From: Bacillota bacterium
Lineage (GTDB): Bacteria > Bacillota > Clostridia > Oscillospirales > Ruminococcaceae
Assembly: GCA_023457355.1 (NCBI GenBank)
Contig: JAEWLW010000003.1
Span: 3,195-67,194 of the forward strand
Length of the DNA: 64,000 nucleotides
Reading direction: 5' to 3'
The first letter of the stretch is position 1, and every line of letters starts with the position of its first letter. The notes beneath the pieces were generated by a model. It ran no database searches. It worked only from the letters and a program-made list of their open reading frames with translations, and was not told the DNA's origin. Positions 25,918-34,496 of the stretch are shown one piece after another. Position numbers and translations under genes: made by a program.

Positions 25918-26661
25918 ATGATGAAACACAGCCGAAAGCATTTGCCGTTTTCCGTCTTTGTCGTCCTCCTTGCGGCGCTGCTGCTGTTGCAGCCCTGTTT
26001 GGCAGCGACAAAAGATCCGGTGACGGCTTCGGAACCGATGGTTTACGTCAGCGATTTGGCAAATGTGCTGTCTGACACGGTTGAAGCTTCCATGACCGCG
26101 CAAAGCGCCGCATTGGACGCATTGACCGGCGCGCAGCTTGTGGTTGTTACCGTCGATTTTCTGGGCGGAGAAAATATTCGCGATTATTCCCGCGCTTTGT
26201 TTAATCGCCTTCAGATTGGGGATGCAACAAAAAACAACGGCCTGTTGCTCCTTTTGGTTACCGGAGAGGATAATTATTACGCGCTGCAGGGGAAGGGGCT
26301 GGAAACGGCGCTTTCAGACGCAATGCTTGAGGATTTGTTGCAAGAATATCTTGAACCGGATTTTACGGCCGGTTTTTATGAAGCGGGCGCGCAAAAAACC
26401 TATGCCGCTCTCTTAAATGTGTTTGGAAATTTATATGACTTGGGCGATCAGGGGGTACTGGTGGCTGCAGCCGAAGCGAAGGAAGCGCAAATTAAAATTG
26501 AACGGGCCAACAGGCAAAAGCAGGGCCTTTTGTTTGCCGCCGGAGCGGTGCTGTTAATTCTGCTGCCTGCGGCAATGCTCGCTGTTGCAACCGGCAATGC
26601 CGGCCGCCGTCGGCGCAAAAGGCGAAAAGAGTCGGTTGTACGCCAGAGAACAGATGACTGA
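25918..26661 (+). CDS. TPM-domain membrane protein
   Basis: A 247-residue protein with an N-terminal signal peptide (hydrophobic stretch ending LLLQPCLAAT), an extracytoplasmic TPM domain (about 40-165; VYVSDLANVLSD, VVTVDFLGGENIRDYSRALFN), one membrane segment near 205-225 and a short, very basic tail (RRRRKRRK). TPM domains are named for phosphatase-related proteins of the chloroplast and YgcG; the true activity here is unknown. Two adjacent ATGs (25918, 25921) follow an AGGGAG site. It pairs with telA. Confidence 0.8.
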   Translation: MMKHSRKHLPFSVFVVLLAALLLLQPCLAATKDPVTASEPMVYVSDLANVLSDTVEASMTAQSAALDALTGAQLVVVTVDFLGGENIRDYSRALFNRLQIGDATKNNGLLLLLVTGEDNYYALQGKGLETALSDAMLEDLLQEYLEPDFTAGFYEAGAQKTYAALLNVFGNLYDLGDQGVLVAAAEAKEAQIKIERANRQKQGLLFAAGAVLLILLPAAMLAVATGNAGRRRRKRRKESVVRQRTDD

Positions 26662-26812
26662 CTTTTTTGTGATTACGTCAAAGCTATACCGTATTCTGGA
26701 AGATGCAAAAATTTAGCCGATTTTAATTATGGAAATTAAATAAAATGGGGTTAAACTTTGACATTTCTGATTGGTATTTTCAGCTATTCGTTCGGTAAAT
26801 AACAAACTACTC

Positions 26813-26841
26813 TTGACTTTTTAGTCAAAAAGCGATAAAAA
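26813..26841 (+). promoter_or_regulatory. Candidate promoter of the apbE-rnf operon with dyad
   Basis: TTGACT, 17 nt, TAAAAA. The -35 is the left half of a perfect dyad TTGACT-TTTT-AGTCAA (26813-26828), a possible operator. The -10 is weak. Confidence 0.45.
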
Positions 26842-26922
26842 TAATATGTGCGTCTTGCATGATTTAAATAACTGGAGCGGCTTTTTAACCGCTTCTCCAC
26901 ATCACAGGGAGCAAAAGCACAG

Positions 26923-27960
26923 ATGAACAAAACAAAATATTTTGCAGCCGTTATTGTTGTGCTTTGCACCGTCGTGTTATTTGGTTGCGCACAAGGTCAG
27001 ACAGCGGAGCGCTCTGCCACCGGCATAGAATTTGTCATGAACACCTGGATAGAGCAGCGTTGGTACGGTAAAAATGCGCAAAAGACCTACGATGAAGTTT
27101 TGGGTGCGTTAAGGGATTTGGAAAACAAGCTTTCGCTTTACGTTGGAGACAGTGAAATTTCACGTTTAAATTCAGCGGCGGGATTGCACCCCGTCGCGCT
27201 TTCTCATGACACCTATCAGTTTTTGCAGCAGGCGGTCGGCTATTGCGCACAGGCCGATGGATTGTTTGATATCACCATTGCGCCGTTGACACTGGTTTGG
27301 AATGTGACGGGCGAAAACCCGCGCGTGCCCACACAGGTGGAAATTGAAAATGCGCAAAAGCTGGTGGATTATCGCCGCATTATTTTTGACGATGATAACG
27401 AGACGGTGATGCTTGCCGATAAGGACATGCAAATTGATCTGGGGGGCATTGCCAAGGGCATGGCCGCGGCGCTAATGCGGCAATATCCCGTGGAGAATGG
27501 TGTTCAGGGTTATGTATCCATCGGCGGCAATATGATGGTTCAGGGCAAAAAGCCGGACGGTTCGGCATATGTAATCGGCATCCGGGATCCGCGCGGAGAC
27601 GCCTCGGAGTACATTGCGTCGCTGTCGCTTGAGGGGCTGACCATGGCGACCACCGGCGATTACGAACGCTATTTTGAACAGGACGGTGTGCGGTATCATC
27701 ATGTGCTCGACCCGTTTACCGGCTATCCTGCCAAAACCGATTTGATTGCGGTGACGGTTGTCTCTGAAGACGGGGCGCTGGCCGATTACCTTTCAACCTT
27801 GATTTTTATGCGGGGCACACAGGCGTTGCCCCAATATTTAAACCGTGACGACTGCATGGTGCTGGCGGTTACAAACAATCTGGAGGTTTATGCCTCCCAG
27901 CCGATGCAAAAGCGCCTGACGATCAACACCGAAAAAACCGCTTATAAATTTGAATTTTAA
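26923..27960 (+). CDS. apbE: FAD:protein FMN transferase ApbE (lipoprotein)
   Basis: ApbE attaches FMN covalently to a threonine in target flavoproteins through a phosphoester bond. The 345-residue protein has a lipoprotein signal peptide (lipobox LFGC, Cys about 22), so it acts outside the membrane, as do the Rnf flavin domains. Family motifs include MNTWIEQRWYG, LFDITIAPL, DLGGIAKGMAA, SIGGNMMVQG and HHVLDPFTGYPA. It heads an eight-gene operon ending in rnfB. Its likely substrates are RnfD (AGATPLT) and RnfG (two GAT sites) encoded just downstream. Confidence 0.95.
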   Translation: MNKTKYFAAVIVVLCTVVLFGCAQGQTAERSATGIEFVMNTWIEQRWYGKNAQKTYDEVLGALRDLENKLSLYVGDSEISRLNSAAGLHPVALSHDTYQFLQQAVGYCAQADGLFDITIAPLTLVWNVTGENPRVPTQVEIENAQKLVDYRRIIFDDDNETVMLADKDMQIDLGGIAKGMAAALMRQYPVENGVQGYVSIGGNMMVQGKKPDGSAYVIGIRDPRGDASEYIASLSLEGLTMATTGDYERYFEQDGVRYHHVLDPFTGYPAKTDLIAVTVVSEDGALADYLSTLIFMRGTQALPQYLNRDDCMVLAVTNNLEVYASQPMQKRLTINTEKTAYKFEF

Positions 27961-27988
27961 GATTTTACTTTTGAGAGGGGAGAATACG

Positions 27989-28507
27989 GTGCCACCAAAA
28001 CACCACATGGCCTATAAAGTGGCGTTTCAGGGGCTGATGCTGGCGCTGGCACTGGTGCTTTCTTTCTTCGAGTCGATGCTGCCCGCGCTGCCGTTTCTGC
28101 CGGTTGGCGTCAAGCTGGGGCTTTCAAACATCGTGACGATGTACTGCCTGTTCTTTTTAGGCGCCAAAACCGCATTTTCTGTCGCGGTGCTCAAGTCGCT
28201 TTTTGTACTGCTTACCCGCGGCGCTGTCGGAGCGGCGCTGAGCCTTTCGGGCGGGTTGTGTTCGGTTTGCCTCATGCTGCTTTTCCGCAAGCTGCCGGGC
28301 TTAAGCGACCGCCTTATCAGCATTGTGGGCGCCATTTCCCACAATGTCGGCCAGCTGGTTTTAGCCAGCATCATTCTAAAATCGGTTTACACCTTTTATT
28401 ATTTGCCCGTCATGATTCTGTCCGGTGTGGGCATGGGTCTTATCACGGGAATTTTACTTCGGTTAGTTATGCCCTATCTGAAAAACGTCAATAGGGCTAT
28501 CAAATAA
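27989..28507 (+). CDS. Gx transporter family membrane protein
   Basis: A 172-residue, mostly hydrophobic protein of the Gx_transp family (PF07456), historically labelled heptaprenyl diphosphate synthase component I. It has about five membrane segments and the typical LPVGVKLGLSNIV and FFLGAKTAFSVAVLKSL motifs. GTG 27989 follows GAGAGGGG by 8 nt; an ATG at 28007 is possible. Genes of this family commonly sit between apbE and rnf genes in Clostridia, so a role in flavin or cofactor delivery to the Rnf complex is plausible but not shown. Confidence 0.85.
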   Translation: MPPKHHMAYKVAFQGLMLALALVLSFFESMLPALPFLPVGVKLGLSNIVTMYCLFFLGAKTAFSVAVLKSLFVLLTRGAVGAALSLSGGLCSVCLMLLFRKLPGLSDRLISIVGAISHNVGQLVLASIILKSVYTFYYLPVMILSGVGMGLITGILLRLVMPYLKNVNRAIK

Positions 28508-28538
28508 CAACACTTTTTAAGTATTGGGGGAAACATCA

Positions 28539-29846
28539 GTGTCTATTAAAAGACTGAGCGGTGTCCATGCGCCTCACCACAAGAACACCGCAGAGTGCGC
28601 TCCGCAGCGCATTCCGACTCCCGACAAGGTCACCATTCCGATGAACATGCACATCGGAGCGCCATGTACGCCTGTAGTTAAGGCGGGCGATCTTGTTAAA
28701 GTCGGTCAGGTTATCGGAGAAGCCGCGGGATTTGTCAGCGTACCCGTTCATGCCAGTGTATCCGGAAAGGTTGTTAAAATTGACGAGCTTCTGGGGAGCA
28801 ACGGCGCGAAGGCAAAGGCTGTTGTCATTGAGGCCGACGGCCTGCAGGAGATTTCTGAGACGGTCGTTCCACCCGTTGTCGAGACGACCGAACAGTTTTT
28901 AGCAGCTGTGCGCGCCAGCGGACTGGTCGGCCTGGGTGGCGCGGGCTTCCCGACGGTGGTCAAGCTGTCGGTCAAAAATCCGAATTCTGTCGATTATCTT
29001 CTCATCAACGGCGCGGAGTGTGAGCCATACATAACCTCCGATCTGCGCACGATGGTCGATGACTATGAGCATATCCTCAAGGGCACTGCGCTGATCAAGA
29101 AATTTGTCGGCCAGAAGAAAACCATCATCGGTATTGAGGATAACAAGCCTGAAGCCATCAAGCTGTTTCAGGAAAAGACGGCGAATGATCCTGATTTTGA
29201 GGTCATGGCCATGCCGTCTCTCTACCCGCAGGGCGGTGAAAAAGTGCTTATCCACAACGCAACCGGCCGCGACGTGCCCGAAGGCAAGCTGCCGCTTGAC
29301 GTCGGCTGCATCGTCATCAACGTCACAACGCTGGCATTCATCTCCAAGTATATCGAGACCGGCATGCCTTTGGTTGAAAAGTGCCTGACCGTCGACGGCT
29401 CTGCCGTTGCCAAGCCGGGCAACGTCATTGCCCCCATCGGAACCCCCATTGCTAAAATATTTGAATTCTGCGGCGGCTATAAAGCCGAGCCCAGAAAGAT
29501 TCTTTACGGTGGCCCGATGATGGGCATTGCCGCGCCCGGCGATGAGTTTCCGCTGCTCAAGAACAACAATGCTGTACTCGCCTTTGCCGAGAAGGAAGCA
29601 ACGCTGCCGCCCACTACCGCCTGCATCAAATGCGGACGTTGCGTGGCAGCCTGCCCTGTGGGCCTGATGCCGGCAACCATCGAGCATGCCTTTAAGATTA
29701 AGAATGTTGATATGCTCAACGAGCTAAAGGTCATGATTTGCATGGAATGCGGCTGCTGCTCGTTTGTATGTCCGGCGAAACGCGAACTCGTTCTGACCAA
29801 TAAGCTTGCCAAGGCCATGGTCAGAGAAGCTTCGCAGAAAAAGTAA
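28539..29846 (+). CDS. rnfC: Electron transport complex subunit RnfC
   Basis: Peripheral Rnf subunit that oxidises or reduces NAD(H) with FMN and passes electrons via iron-sulfur clusters. The 435-residue protein shows the N-terminal barrel-sandwich region, GLGGAGFPTVVKL (NADH/FMN-binding, as in NuoF), and two [4Fe-4S] motifs near the C-terminus: CIKCGRCVAACP and CMECGCCSFVCP. GTG 28539 is 8 nt after GGGGG; a start at 28524 would overlap that site. First of the rnfCDGEAB set, in the usual clostridial order. Confidence 0.96.
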   Translation: MSIKRLSGVHAPHHKNTAECAPQRIPTPDKVTIPMNMHIGAPCTPVVKAGDLVKVGQVIGEAAGFVSVPVHASVSGKVVKIDELLGSNGAKAKAVVIEADGLQEISETVVPPVVETTEQFLAAVRASGLVGLGGAGFPTVVKLSVKNPNSVDYLLINGAECEPYITSDLRTMVDDYEHILKGTALIKKFVGQKKTIIGIEDNKPEAIKLFQEKTANDPDFEVMAMPSLYPQGGEKVLIHNATGRDVPEGKLPLDVGCIVINVTTLAFISKYIETGMPLVEKCLTVDGSAVAKPGNVIAPIGTPIAKIFEFCGGYKAEPRKILYGGPMMGIAAPGDEFPLLKNNNAVLAFAEKEATLPPTTACIKCGRCVAACPVGLMPATIEHAFKIKNVDMLNELKVMICMECGCCSFVCPAKRELVLTNKLAKAMVREASQKK

Positions 29847-29858
29847 GGGGTGAAAACA

Positions 29859-30785
29859 GTGAGTAATCCAATGATCGTAACCTGCTCTCCGCATATTCGC
29901 CACCAGGATACCACCACGTCGATCATGCGCGATGTGCTTATTGCACTTGCTCCTGCACTGCTGGTTTCTGTTTTTGTTTTTGGTGTGCGCGCACTGCTTC
30001 TTGTCGCTGTCTGCGTGGCTTTCGCAGTCGGCGCCGAATATGCATTTGAAAAAGCCTGTGGCAAGCCCATCACCATCGGTGATTATTCCGCCGCCGTCAC
30101 CGGCGTGCTGCTCGCTTACAACTTGCCGCTCGGCCTCCCGCTGTGGATGGCTGCGTTCGGCTCCATTGTGGCCATTATTGTTGCCAAGCAGTTGTTTGGC
30201 GGCATTGGCCAGAACTTTGCAAACCCCGCCATCACTGCGCGTATCGTGCTGCTGATCTCCTTCACCGGCCCGATGACCGACTGGGTGACCGGCTATCCCG
30301 ACGCCGTTGCCGGCGCGACGCCGCTGACGCTGATGGCAACCGGCCAGGCTGACAAGCTGCCCTCCATCGCCCAAATGGCGCTGGGCCAGATTGGCGGCTG
30401 CATCGGTGAGGTCAGCGCGGTTGCGCTGCTCATCGGCTTTGCGTACCTGCTTTACCGCAAGGTTATCACCTGGCACATCACCGTTTCGTTCATTGCTACC
30501 GTTGCGGTGCTCACCGCACTTTTGGGCCAGAGCCCGGTTTACCACATCTTTGCGGGCGGCCTGATGCTGGGTGCCATCTTTATGGCGACCGATTACAGCA
30601 CCTCTCCGCCTACACCTAAGGGCCGCGTGATCTTCGGTATTGGCTGCGGTCTGTTAACCGTGCTGATCCGTGTGTACGGCAGCTATCCCGAGGGCGTTTC
30701 CTTCGCGATTCTGCTGATGAACATCATGGCCCCGCACATCTCGAATCTCACCCGAAATAAGGCTTTGGGAGGTGCCGCGAAATGA
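29859..30785 (+). CDS. rnfD: Electron transport complex subunit RnfD
   Basis: Integral membrane flavoprotein of Rnf and NQR (NqrB relative), 308 residues with about nine membrane helices. FMN is expected on Thr154 in AGATPLT; GQNFANPAITAR and FMATDYSTSPPTPKGR are family signatures. Translation probably starts at GTG 29859 after AAGGGGTGA; a GTG at 29850 overlaps that site. The stop overlaps the rnfG start (ATGA). Confidence 0.96.
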   Translation: MSNPMIVTCSPHIRHQDTTTSIMRDVLIALAPALLVSVFVFGVRALLLVAVCVAFAVGAEYAFEKACGKPITIGDYSAAVTGVLLAYNLPLGLPLWMAAFGSIVAIIVAKQLFGGIGQNFANPAITARIVLLISFTGPMTDWVTGYPDAVAGATPLTLMATGQADKLPSIAQMALGQIGGCIGEVSAVALLIGFAYLLYRKVITWHITVSFIATVAVLTALLGQSPVYHIFAGGLMLGAIFMATDYSTSPPTPKGRVIFGIGCGLLTVLIRVYGSYPEGVSFAILLMNIMAPHISNLTRNKALGGAAK

Positions 30786-31681
30786 GCAACGCAAAAAATG
30801 ATTTTGTACTGCCGATAGTTGTTCTGACCGTTATCTGTCTGGTTATCACCACTGCGCTGGCGCTGACCGAGCAGGCGACCACCCCGATTATTCAGGCGAC
30901 TGAAAAGCTCAATGCCGAAGCCGCCAGAAAAGAAGTCCTGCCCGAAGCCGATGGCTTTGAGCTGCTTGAGCTTTCCGATCTTCCTGATGGCGTCACCGAG
31001 GTTTACAGTGCCACCAACGGCACCGGTACGGTTGTTATGGCTGAGGGCAAGGGTTACGGCGGTGTTATGAAGATCATCGTGGGCATCGACGCCGACGGCA
31101 AGATCACCGGAACCAAGACCCTTTCGCACGGCGAAACCGCCGGCTTAGGCTCCAAGACGGCTGAACCGAAGTTCCAGAACCAGTTCCCCGGCCAGGATGA
31201 GAGTCTTTCCGGTGTTTCAACCATCAGCGGCGCGACGATTTCTTCCAAGTGCTTTATCGGCGCGGTGAAAAAGGCGTTTGAAGCGCAGAACATTGCGCAG
31301 GGCGGCACGGCTGAAAACCCATTGGAGGCCAAGATGGCACAGTATTACCCCAACGCCGAATTTAAAGAGGTAACGGGTGGCATCCAGTGCGGTGCAGAGG
31401 GGAATGTTGTGCTTTCGACTGCAAAGGGCTACGGCGGCGATATGACCATCGCGGTGCTGTTTGACGGCAGTGACACGGTTATTGATGTGGTTGTTGTCCA
31501 GAGCTCCGAGACTGAGGGCCTTGGCAGCAGAGTTGGCGAAGAGGCTTTTACCGCTCAGTTTATCGGTAAAACTTCTGCTGACGGCGTCGATAATATTGCC
31601 GGCGCAACCATTTCATCCACTGCCTTTAAAAAGGCTTTCAACGCGGCAGTGGAAAACCTTGCCGCAGTAAAGGGGGCTTAA
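30782..31681 (+). CDS. rnfG: RnfG with two tandem FMN-binding domains
   Basis: RnfG is a membrane-anchored subunit carrying FMN bound by ApbE. After one N-terminal membrane helix (about 10-28) this 299-residue protein has two FMN_bind domains instead of one. The first (about 80-165) reads KGYGGVMKIIVGID, ETAGLGSK and SGATISS with Thr152. The second (about 205-290) reads KGYGGDMTIAVLFD, ETEGLGSRV and AGATISS with Thr276. Typical RnfG proteins are about 180-210 residues with one site. Both sites look intact, so the subunit may carry two covalent flavins. Confidence 0.93.
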   Translation: MSNAKNDFVLPIVVLTVICLVITTALALTEQATTPIIQATEKLNAEAARKEVLPEADGFELLELSDLPDGVTEVYSATNGTGTVVMAEGKGYGGVMKIIVGIDADGKITGTKTLSHGETAGLGSKTAEPKFQNQFPGQDESLSGVSTISGATISSKCFIGAVKKAFEAQNIAQGGTAENPLEAKMAQYYPNAEFKEVTGGIQCGAEGNVVLSTAKGYGGDMTIAVLFDGSDTVIDVVVVQSSETEGLGSRVGEEAFTAQFIGKTSADGVDNIAGATISSTAFKKAFNAAVENLAAVKGA

Positions 31682-31685
31682 AGCG

Positions 31686-32354
31686 ATGAATAAACTTTCC
31701 AACCTCACCCGGGGTATTATTAAAGAGAACCCTGTTCTGGTGCTGCTGCTGGGTACCTGCCCGACGCTGGCTGTCAGCACGCTGGCCAAAAATGCAATTG
31801 GCATGGGTCTGGCGGCTACTGTGGTTTTGATTTGCTCCAACATTGTTATTTCTGCATTGCGCAAAATCATTCCCGACAAAGTTCGTATTCCGTCCTATAT
31901 CGTTGTCATCGCGGGCTTTGTTACCATCGTGCAGATGGTGGTCAAGGCGTATGCGCCCGCACTGGATAAGTCGCTGGGCATCTATCTGCCGCTGATCGTT
32001 GTTAACTGCATCATCCTTGGCCGCGCCGAGATGTTTGCTTCCAAAAACAGCGTCGTGGATTCAGCGCTTGACGGCGTCGGCATGGGCATCGGCTTTACGC
32101 TTGCGCTGTTGCTGATGGCCACCATCCGCGAAATTTTTGGCGCCGGCAGCTGGATGGGCATCCGCCTCGTCTCTGAAGAGGCGCGCACCATCTCGATCAT
32201 GGGTCTTGCGCCCGGCGGTTTCTTTGTCTTTGGCGCGCTGATTGCGCTGGTCAACAAGCTCACTAAGGGCAAGGCGATCAAGAAGAAGGAATTCGGCTGT
32301 GCGGCCTGCGGCGCGGATGAAGCATGCGGCGAAGATGCGAAGGGAGCGTGCTAA
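31686..32354 (+). CDS. rnfE: RnfE with cysteine-rich C-terminal tail
   Basis: Membrane subunit related to NqrD, 222 residues with six membrane helices; together with RnfA it holds an iron-sulfur site and the ion path. The core is standard (NPVLVLLLGTCPTLAVST, IYLPLIVVNCIILGRAE). After about residue 200 it has an extra hydrophilic tail with four cysteines (205, 208, 214, 222) in CAACGADEACGEDAKGAC. RnfE normally ends soon after the last helix. The tail could bind metal or simply be lineage-specific decoration. Confidence 0.95.
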   Translation: MNKLSNLTRGIIKENPVLVLLLGTCPTLAVSTLAKNAIGMGLAATVVLICSNIVISALRKIIPDKVRIPSYIVVIAGFVTIVQMVVKAYAPALDKSLGIYLPLIVVNCIILGRAEMFASKNSVVDSALDGVGMGIGFTLALLLMATIREIFGAGSWMGIRLVSEEARTISIMGLAPGGFFVFGALIALVNKLTKGKAIKKKEFGCAACGADEACGEDAKGAC

Positions 32355-32357
32355 CCG

Positions 32358-32948
32358 ATGAAGGAATTTGCTATTATCATTATGAGCGCTGTGCTCGTCA
32401 ATAACTATGTTCTCGCCAAGTTCCTTGGCATTTGCCCCTTCCTGGGCGTTTCCAAGAAGCTTGATTCGGCCGTCGGCATGTCGATTGCCGTTATCTTTGT
32501 CATGATGATGGCCACCGCCGTTACGTATCCGATTCAGGTTTTCCTGTTGGATGCAAACGGCCTGGGCTATTTGCAGACCATCGTGTTTATTCTGGTTATC
32601 GCCGCGCTGGTTCAGCTTGTTGAGATCGTGCTTAAAAAGTACGTTCCCGCCCTGCACAAAGGCTTGGGCGTTTACCTCCCGCTGATTACCACCAACTGCG
32701 CTGTGCTGGGTGTCACCATCCTGAACATCGACAGTGGCTACAATTTTGCAAAGTCCATGGCAAATGCCTTTGGCTCCGGCCTCGGCTTCCTGCTGGCGAT
32801 GGTATTGTTTTCCGGCGTTCGTTCCAGAATCGAAGGCTGCGACGCGCCCGAATCTTTTCAGGGTATTCCGATCACACTGGTTGCCGCTTCCATTACTTCG
32901 GTCTCCTTCATGGGATTCGTGGGCGTGGTTGAAAACCTGTTCCGATAA
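32358..32948 (+). CDS. rnfA: Electron transport complex subunit RnfA
   Basis: 196-residue membrane subunit homologous to RnfE/NqrE, six helices arranged as inverted repeats. Signature segments: VNNYVLAKFLGICPFLGVS, with the conserved cysteine in the first half, and LPLITTNCAVLGV, with the second. Starts 3 nt after rnfE with a GGGAG-type site. Works with RnfE in electron transfer across the membrane coupled to Na+ or H+ movement. Confidence 0.97.
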   Translation: MKEFAIIIMSAVLVNNYVLAKFLGICPFLGVSKKLDSAVGMSIAVIFVMMMATAVTYPIQVFLLDANGLGYLQTIVFILVIAALVQLVEIVLKKYVPALHKGLGVYLPLITTNCAVLGVTILNIDSGYNFAKSMANAFGSGLGFLLAMVLFSGVRSRIEGCDAPESFQGIPITLVAASITSVSFMGFVGVVENLFR

Positions 32949-32969
32949 TTAGAGAATGGAGATGAGACT

Positions 32970-33767
32970 ATGAATGGAATCGTTTTGGCGATTGTGGCCG
33001 TTTCTGCCATCGGATTGATTTCCGCTGTGGTCCTTGCAGTAGCGTCCAAAATTATGGCCGTGCCGGTTGACGAACGTTTCGGCCCCGTTCGCGAATGTCT
33101 TCCCGGCGCCAACTGCGGCGCCTGCGGTTATGCCGGTTGCGATGCTTACGCTCAGGCGCTGGTTTCCGGCGAGTGCACCAAGGGCAACCTTTGCATTCCC
33201 GGTGGCGCTGACACAGCAAAGGGCATTGGTGAAGCGCTGGGCCTCGCGGTTGAGGACGTCAAGCCCTTGGTTGCTGCTGTCAAATGCAACGGCACCTGCG
33301 GCAATACATCTGACAAGCTTGAATATCAGAGTGCCAAGACCTGTAAGGGCGCCAAGCTCTTCTTTGGCGGCAAGGGTAGCTGTACTTACGGCTGCATGGG
33401 CCTGGGCGACTGCGCCGACGTATGCCCCGTAGACGCGATCGACATGGTCGACGGCATTGCCCGCATTGATACTGATCTTTGCATCGGCTGCGGCATGTGT
33501 GCAAAGACCTGCCCGAACAATGTAATTGAGATTATTCCTTTCGATTACAAAATACATGTCGACTGCAACTCAAAGGATAAGGGCGCGGTCGTTATGAAGA
33601 ACTGCAAGGTCGGCTGCATCGGTTGTATGAAGTGCCAGAAGGCCTGCCAGTTCGACGCAATCACGGTCGTTGATAGCCTGGCGCACATCGATCAGGAAAA
33701 ATGCACTGCCTGCGGCGCCTGTGTTGAGCAGTGCCCGAAAAAGTGCATTGACGTCGTGAAGAAATAA
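32970..33767 (+). CDS. rnfB: Electron transport complex subunit RnfB
   Basis: Ferredoxin-docking subunit. The 265-residue protein has an N-terminal membrane helix, a four-Cys cluster domain (CLPGANCGACGYAGCDAY), a second cysteine-rich segment (CNGTCGN, CTYGCMGLGDCADVCP) and ferredoxin-type clusters (CIGCGMCAKTCP, CIGCMKCQKACQ, CTACGACVEQCP). It completes rnfCDGEAB. In Clostridia this complex links reduced ferredoxin oxidation to NAD+ reduction with ion export. A strong terminator follows. Confidence 0.97.
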   Translation: MNGIVLAIVAVSAIGLISAVVLAVASKIMAVPVDERFGPVRECLPGANCGACGYAGCDAYAQALVSGECTKGNLCIPGGADTAKGIGEALGLAVEDVKPLVAAVKCNGTCGNTSDKLEYQSAKTCKGAKLFFGGKGSCTYGCMGLGDCADVCPVDAIDMVDGIARIDTDLCIGCGMCAKTCPNNVIEIIPFDYKIHVDCNSKDKGAVVMKNCKVGCIGCMKCQKACQFDAITVVDSLAHIDQEKCTACGACVEQCPKKCIDVVKK

Positions 33768-33785
33768 AAAGCGCAAAACGTATAA

Positions 33786-33821
33786 GAGCCGGGTCATCCG
33801 TGTGGGTGACCCGGCTTTTTG
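33786..33821 (+). terminator. Terminator of the rnf operon
   Basis: GCCGGGTCA pairs with TGACCCGGC (extended by two more pairs, one of them G-U) and is followed by TTTTT. Confidence 0.9.
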
Positions 33822-33861
33822 CATGGAAATAATGCATTCTGCTTTTAAATTCGGTTGGAGA

Positions 33862-34341
33862 TTATACCTGTGGCATGGGGCGGCTTTTGCCCGTGAATTC
33901 GGTCGCATCAACTTTAAAAACGGCGACGGAATTTGCGGCCTGCGGCGGCATTTCAAATTCTTTGCCGGTTTGATGAACCATAATAAGCGACAGGCCCTTG
34001 ATCTTTTCGTCGATATCTTCTGTCAGACTGGCGCGGCCATTGCCAATGATGCTTTTATAGGAATACCCATTTTGGCATGCAACATCGGATTCAATCAACT
34101 GATGGTTGCAATCCATTTCAAACGCGACAGCGGGGGATTTTGACAGAATATCAATTTTTCGCCCTTCCTTGGCGGAGTGAAAATAAAGCGTCAGTCTGCC
34201 GTCCATAAATTCGTAGCCAAAATTCAGCGGAACGATATAAAGCCCCTGATCATCCTGCATGGCGACGCGGCAAACCTTACATGCCTGAATGATTTTTAGT
34301 AACTCTGCGGTTTCGGTAACTTCCCGGTCTTTTCTTCTCAT
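33862..34341 (-). CDS. Pyridoxamine 5'-phosphate oxidase-like (NimA-type) flavoprotein
   Basis: A 159-residue split-barrel FMN-binding protein. MRRKDREVTETAELLKIIQ at the start and the strand VPLNFGYEFMDGRLTLYFHSAKEGRK are typical of the NimA/5-nitroimidazole-resistance branch of the PNPOx superfamily. The reaction cannot be fixed from sequence; relatives reduce nitro compounds or bind heme. ATG 34341 (minus) is preceded by GGGAGG with 9-nt spacing. A longer in-frame start at 34395 lacks a ribosome site. Convergent with rnfB. Confidence 0.85.
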   Translation of the reverse strand: MRRKDREVTETAELLKIIQACKVCRVAMQDDQGLYIVPLNFGYEFMDGRLTLYFHSAKEGRKIDILSKSPAVAFEMDCNHQLIESDVACQNGYSYKSIIGNGRASLTEDIDEKIKGLSLIMVHQTGKEFEMPPQAANSVAVFKVDATEFTGKSRPMPQV

Positions 34342-34425
34342 GTGCTGAACACCTCCCTGTGTCGTAAGTCTATCATTTAAAACCCTGAATGGCAACGTTT
34401 GCGGAGTATTTTAAATCTGCAGTTA

Positions 34426-34454
34426 TTGCAGCGATTGGTGTATCGTGGTACACT
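34426..34454 (+). promoter_or_regulatory. Sigma-A promoter for the lipoprotein gene
   Basis: TTGCAG, 17 nt, TACACT with TGg before it (extended -10). Confidence 0.7.
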
Positions 34455-34496
34455 TATTGGAAATAGATTCCTGAAATGATTGGGGAGGACAATAGG

